A stretch of 64,000 nucleotides of DNA from Lotus japonicus (taxonomy: Eukaryota > Streptophyta > Magnoliopsida > Fabales > Fabaceae): positions 103,261,760 to 103,325,759 of the forward strand of contig NC_080041.1 of NCBI RefSeq assembly GCF_012489685.1. Direction: 5' to 3'. The position numbers were made by a program, and so were the translations under genes. The first letter of the stretch is position 1. Every line of letters begins with the position of its first letter. The notes under the pieces were generated by a model. It did not search any database. It saw only the letters and a program-made list of their open reading frames with translations, and was not told the DNA's origin. Positions 54,755-64,000 of this stretch are shown one piece after another.

Positions 54755-57069
54755 TCAATCACAGCGCATAGGCTGTGATTGAGATGATTGACCATCATCT
54801 CCATCTCCAATTGTTGTTCCAGCAAGTTTTAGCAATTCTTGAAAACAATGACAAACAACGTATAAAATACAAGAGACTGAACAACACAAAAAACTACAAA
54901 TGACGAATATAATTTGAAAAACATACCAGCCACAATGTTTTCAGATTCTTCAAGCTCATCACTCAAATCAAGATCTTTGAATTGGAAGCGACAAGGCCTC
55001 AACCAATTCTGAGTACAAATTAGTCCTTCTGTCATTTCTGCGGAAAGAGAGCTTCTAAATATGTCAATGACCCTACCACCAGCGCTAAAAGCACTCTCTG
55101 ATGCCACAGTGGAAACAGGTGTGGCAAAAACATCTCTAGCCATCATTGATAATACGGGCAATCGAGAGCTATTATGTTTCCACCACAAAAGTAAATCAAA
55201 TTTTTCTTCCGACTTCTCAATAGCTTCACCCAAATACCTTTCCAGCTCATTTCTTTCCTCAATTGAATTTTTTTCCTTCAAATGTTGTAAAAAGGCAGCT
55301 CTCCTAGCCACGTGTGATGGCGCTTCAGCAGCAACAGGTTTGTCTCCACCTGAACTTTCTTCATTAGCCTGTTGTTTACCCCTAATAGACTGCTCATGTG
55401 CTGCCAAATACCAAGAGTACATTCTACCCAGATTTTCCTTGATACTTTCAGACAAGAGCCTCACCAAATTCGGGTTATCAGGATACATCTCTCTAAGAGA
55501 CCACTCCACATACGTCAACTTGTTACGGGGGTCAAGAATCACACCGAAGTATAGAAGCTGGTTCATATTTTCAACATTACCCCAATATTTATCATACTTC
55601 TTCTTCATTTCTTGACCCATTTTACTCAACACAGGATTTGGGCTCGCAATACAATTTAGGATTTCAGTATAAATGAAACAGAGTTGATGAAAGGCAGTAT
55701 GGATACTTAAATGCACAGATGCTGAAAAAATTTTGGTGGCATCATAAAAAATCTTAAGAAATCTTACAAATGCTCTTGCATTCTCCCAATCAATACTCTT
55801 AGGGGGAGTTAGAGGTTTGTCAAAGTGCAGAACATAGTTACGATCCTCAAACTCAATCTTTTCAAATGCAACTTGCAACTTCTCCGCAGCATCTAGCATT
55901 AGATATGTTGAGTTCCATCTAGTTGGAACATCAAGGCACACAAGTTTTTTGGAGGAAATATTGGAAAATTGGATGCACTCCTTAAACTTATTTTTTCTTT
56001 GTGATGAAGACCTCACAAACCTAATAGCACCTCGAATGCTATTAATGGAGGAATTGAGGTCTACCAACCCGTCATTTACTACTAAGTTCAAGATGTGAGC
56101 ACAACACCTCATATGGAGGAACTGTCCATCTAACACAAGCCCATTGAAGTTTTTCAATCTTGTTTTTAAATAAGACACAGCACCATCGTTTGATGAGGCA
56201 TTATCAACTGTGATAGTGGAAACATTCCTTAGTCCCCAATCCCTCAAAATCTCTTCTATTTTCCTACCTATGGTATCCCCTTTGTGGTTGATAACTTCGG
56301 CAAAACTAATGATTCTCTTTTGATAGTTCCACTCATTGTCAATAAAATGAGCAGTTAAGGTCAAATAACCAGTGTTTTGACAAGAAGTCCAGCAATCAGT
56401 GGTAAGGGCAACTCTCCTACACTCAGTTCTAAAGAATTTTTTTAACTTCACTTTTTCATCTAGGAATAGTTGGAAACAATCCCTAGCAACTGTTTGCCTT
56501 GAAGGGGCAGTAAATTGTGGCTGTAGTGTTCTACACAAAATCTTAAACCCATCACCCTCAACTTTTGAAAATGAATGCTCATCTAAGACAACAAACATGA
56601 CAACTGCATTCCTACATGCTTTAAGATTGAACCTTTGACTCGCTGCAACCATATCATTACCTTCTCCTGGCTTAAAAGATAGGACTGTTTGACTAGAGTC
56701 ATTGATAACAGCATAAGGATATTTGGGACAAACTCTAGTATGAGCACCCAGATTTGATGTACCATGAATCTTAGAATCACAGAGATATCTCTTACCACAA
56801 TAATTACATGCAGCAGTGGGATCTTGAACTTCATGATCAGGCACTCTCGTGAAGTGGTCCCATGAGGGTGATTGTTTTCTAGAACCACTTGCATTTGGCT
56901 TCCTCTTCTTACGAGTTTCTGGAATAGGAGGAAGGGCTGGTTCAGCTCTAGCAGGCTCAGCTCCACCAGCTTCAATTGCAACGGCTGGCTGGTTAATCGG
57001 CTGATCTCCACGACCTCCTATTGTTTGTTCAGGCACTATGTTAGGCAAATTTTGATTAGGCTGCTCCAT
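54755..57069 (-). CDS. hAT transposase, BED zinc finger plus dimerisation domain, predicted 741 aa
   Basis: Cuts and pastes hAT elements. The ATG is at 57069. Seen: a Pro/Ala-rich N-terminus, a basic KKRKP stretch, a BED finger (SPSWDHFTRV, CNYCGKRYLC, H..C; about residues 68-115), an RNase H-like core with TTDCWTSCQNTGY and DNASSND (about 230-295), and a C-terminal hAT dimerisation domain (FDLLLWWKHNSSRLPVLS, TPVSTVASESAFSAGGR; about 640-710). An unspliced read continues to 54829 with a hydrophobic tail. A G|GTATGT donor at 54926 and an AG acceptor at 54838 give a better C-terminus, exons 57069-54927 and 54837-54755. No stop or frameshift, so it may be active. Confidence 0.9.
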
Positions 57070-58513
57070 GACTGTCCCATATCACAAATAACACAAAAAG
57101 GTTAACAAAAGTGATTCATAAATAAAATAGAAAATTAGAAACACACTTTGCAAAACAAAGGAACTAGTACTTTTCATTAACAACTTCATAAAACCACCCC
57201 ATAAAAAACAGAAATAGCATAGCAACAGACTAAGAAACAGAAATCTCATGTTATCACTGTATAAGGTATCATTCACCAAAGACAAATTAACATTTACCAA
57301 AGAAAAATTAACATTAAAATTTACACAAAATAAGAAAATAGGCATATCCAAGTGGATTACTAACATGAAAAAACACTGCAATAATCTTAACAATGTTTTG
57401 ATTACCAACTCCTAAAAGATCTTTGGCTAATCTGTAAAACAGTCCCCAAATCTGCTAGCTTTACCAAAAATTTATAGTAAAAAAGCAAAAGAGGAAAATA
57501 AAAGATAGCATGTAGGCTAAGATACTTAGCTGCAGACGTCAAAACAGTCACCATTAAACTAAAATGTTCCAAGACAAAAACTTTTGGCTACCCAAATAAG
57601 GAAAAACTTGAGAAGCTCACGTTTTTTTAGAAACAAAGGAGAATATTATTACTAAAAGTTGGAAAAGCATCAGCAAAGTCAAAGTACATAAGATAAAGTG
57701 GTATAAAAGACCACTAATAAAACGAGCTAGAGAGAAAAAACAAACAGAAGGGAGAAAATGAGAAACATAACAACAGCCAAGGGAAATAGCAGAAAGAAAA
57801 AACGAATGTATATACCATTGTTTCCGCAAATATCTAATTTTTCAAATACCCTAACCCTCACAATCACTACACACACTGATCCTTAGAGAAAATAAAAAAG
57901 TCCTCCACCTGCATATATGTTTACTAGAGGAGGGTGGAACTTACTAGAGCAGATCTGCTTCCTTGGTGGGGTGCCAAATTATTCCAGGGATTTAACACGA
58001 CCTACAAACAAAAACAAACGAGCAAGTCAGATCACGAGCTTGAGAGAGCAGTGAAAGGAAAAGGAAGCAGTGGCCAGCAAGGTCTCACACAGAGAGGGAT
58101 TGCGACTCACCAAAGAAGAAGATGAGAAGATGAGTGATGGAGGGAGGGCGACGGCGCTAGGGTTTTTTACGCAGCAGCAACATCCATTCGCTTAGTGAGA
58201 GAGAGAGAGAATGAGAGTGAGAGTTCAACGGCAGCTAGGGTTCACACTTCACAGTTTTACTTCTCTTCAGTTGGGCTTCGTGGGTGTCTGGGTGAGTGAT
58301 AGTGGGCTGATGGGTTCGGTTGTTTTTAAGTATTTCTCTGGTTCGGTCGGATCGGTCGGTCCAGAGCCTAAACCGAAACCGACCGCCCAGACCCAAACGA
58401 ACCCATTTTTTTCAACCGATCAGACCCGCACCCGAACCGAACCGGCCCAATGAGTGAAAAAACGACCGGTTAGACCGGGTCCGGTTCGGTTCGGGTTTTG
58501 TTGGACACCCCTA
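57070..58513 (-). other. hAT 5' leader region and terminal repeats
   Basis: No second gene seen. On the minus strand it should hold the promoter and probably a leader intron. A GA microsatellite lies at about 58196-58212. The final 220 bp are rich in CCGAACC/GGTTCGG. Confidence 0.6.
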
Positions 58514-58537
58514 GTTTAACCATTGTGAATTGTCTAA

Positions 58538-58804
58538 TAGATAAAAATGGTCCATAAAAAAAATCTATAGACTTTTCCAGACTTGCAATCTGTGGACTTT
58601 GTCATTGACGTACAAGTTACAGACTTACAGCAGTCTTATTCCTACGTGAATGGAATTGGGTGCTGCCATCCTTGATCAAACACGTGTTTTGCCCCGTTAC
58701 CTCAACAGTTTGTTGCTCGTTCTATAACATTCTCATTCACTTCCTCTGCATTGCATAATCTAAAAAGCCCAGGTATCACCAAAGCTTCTTTTTCTGACAA
58801 AATA
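58538..58804 (+). promoter_or_regulatory. Short upstream region of the receptor kinase
   Basis: Only 267 bp separate the Pong-like element's TAA duplication from the kinase ATG. CACGTG (G-box) occurs at about 58681 and a weak TATA-like TTCTATAACA near 58719. Any further promoter elements would lie within the transposon block. Confidence 0.45.
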
Positions 58805-62949
<4,145 letters not shown>

Positions 62950-64000
62950 AATATGGTATGGAGAAGAGAAAAGGAAAAGACTTCACCCTCCAATGTAGGA
63001 TAAATAGGTTATTTGAGGACACAAATCAGTGAAATAGCTAGTGCTTTTGCAATTAGGAACTCTTGTTTTATATATTTAGTGTATATCAACACTGTGTATA
63101 AAATAAACAGATCGAAAATCATAAGGTAATTGCTTTCTGCAGTAGATTATGACAGTTAAATTGCTTTAGTTTGGCAATCTGATTTATATAAATGAATTTA
63201 GGCTAGGCAGACGCCCTTTGAATGTAGTATTTTCTTTTTCAATCAGATAAATGTGAGGCCTCCTTTGTTTCTTTGTAAATATATGTAATAAATTGTATTT
63301 TTCTGCCAACGTAAGTGTCATCTCAGACCACCTTCTTAAATTACCTGAAACCTTTGGTTGTATATCTCTTCACTTAGTAGAGACAGATTATATTTTTAAA
63401 ACCAGATTTTACTTCTCACTAGGGGTGTTATGGTGTACATGACCCGGGTCATGAAACCCAGGCCCAAGTTCATGAACCTCGCATCTCATCGGGTTTCTTC
63501 AAGTCTAAAGACGAATATGTATTTAAAAAGTCAATATTTAGGGTTGATTGAAAGATAAACACATCGTCTCATGAATACCCCATGACTTTGTATATTTTCC
63601 TTGATCATTAGGTTTCAAGTGATTAAAATTAGTTATTTTTTCTCTAGTTAGTGTTCTATTATGACAAATTTTAGTTCTATTGGTCCATCTCATGAATGAT
63701 TGTAGGAAATGTTCAGGTAGGATTAATATTTCTTAATTAACATCGTACAAAGATTTTTAATTCATGTCATAGTAGTTCCACCAAGCCTTCAAGAATCGAA
63801 TAGCTAAAAGAGTAAACCACAAAAACGCATTTTGTCACCGGAAAATAATTAGAGAGCCAAGTTGATGCCCACAAATGTGACAATCCATCAATGGATTACC
63901 AACACCATTTACCCCACAGACCAGGTATAGGACTATATATGAATACTCACACAACAATAAAATCATGTTCAAGGCCACCCAAAGTCCAAACCAATCAATA
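62950..64000 (+). other. 3' flank of the receptor kinase; a hAT-like end at 63420
   Basis: No gene. Probable 3' UTR and polyadenylation signals (AATAAA-like words, AAAATAAACAG near 63098). TAGGGGTGTTATGG at 63420-63433, followed by GACCCGGGTC, resembles the hAT end TAGGGGTGTCC at 58513 (complement). No opposite end is visible inside the window. Confidence 0.45.

Larger units (their letters stand above)
53011..58513 (-). mobile_element. hAT transposon with BED-type transposase, 5.5 kb
   Basis: Ends TAGGCCTGTCC and (complement) TAGGGGTGTCC. Perfect 8 bp target duplication GTTTAACC at 53003-53010 and 58514-58521. Subterminal regions are dense in GGTTCGG/CCGAACC words on both sides, the expected transposase-binding repeats. 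It encodes one large transposase on the minus strand. It sits near the right end of the Pong-like element and is younger than it. Confidence 0.96.
38081..58534 (+). mobile_element. Pong-like PIF/Harbinger transposon carrying two nested insertions
   Basis: Left terminal repeat GACCACTTACAATGG (38081-38095); right end complement GACAATTCACAATGG (58520-58534); 12 of 15 match. TAA target duplications at 38078-38080 and 58535-58537. The TIR resembles those of rice Pong/mPing. Removing Tat-2 and hAT with their duplications leaves about 4.4 kb with ORF1 (Myb-like) and ORF2 (DDE transposase), the normal Pong layout. ORF1 is broken, ORF2 is intact. Confidence 0.92.

Overview
The window is nuclear DNA from a flowering plant, most likely a dicot and possibly a legume. 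It has long AT-rich stretches, a spliced S-domain receptor kinase gene with seven exons, and a dense nest of plant transposons. The legume call is an inference from overall impression of the SIRE-type copia elements; no sequence search was possible.

Left block (1-20066). The window opens inside a decayed SIRE/Maximus-type Ty1/copia element (SIRE-1, 1-7063). A second, nearly complete SIRE element (SIRE-2, 7064-19195) sits inside the env-like region of SIRE-1. SIRE-2 has two 1.2 kb LTRs, an initiator-Met primer site, gag, an intact pol in another frame, an env-like ORF with two stops, and an antisense coiled-coil ORF with its own TATA box. Its right LTR abuts not the rest of SIRE-1 but the gag of an antisense Ty3/gypsy Tat-type element (Tat-1, 19196-20061). 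The simplest history is Tat-1, then SIRE-1 into it, then SIRE-2 into SIRE-1, then an LTR-LTR deletion.

Middle (20067-38080). There is no convincing intact gene here. I find a 1.3 kb MULE-like element with long inverted repeats and a 10 bp target duplication. A minus-strand Helitron (about 23023-26655) holds a helicase remnant that is itself split by a 220 bp MITE with a 9 bp duplication. Next come a GATA microsatellite, a GGT-rich tract, another MITE, exon-like fragments, a second Helitron end (35187) and a 693 bp Tourist/Pong-type MITE (35845-36537).

Right block (38081-58534). This is a single Pong-like PIF/Harbinger element with TAA target duplication, 15 bp terminal repeats, a broken Myb-like ORF1 and an intact DDE transposase. 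Two later insertions expand it from about 4.4 kb to 20 kb. Tat-2 (40023-50536, CTTTA duplication) is young, carries gag-pol on the minus strand and has an intron-containing antisense gene with its own promoter. A hAT element (53011-58513, GTTTAACC duplication) has an apparently complete BED/hAT transposase. The nearby 693 bp MITE is an internal-deletion derivative of this Pong-like family.

Right end (58535-64000). A G-type lectin S-receptor-like kinase gene reads rightward (58805-62949, seven exons, predicted 824 aa). It starts only 270 bp from the Pong-like element and has a Ty1/copia remnant in intron 1. It is the only ordinary host gene I can support.
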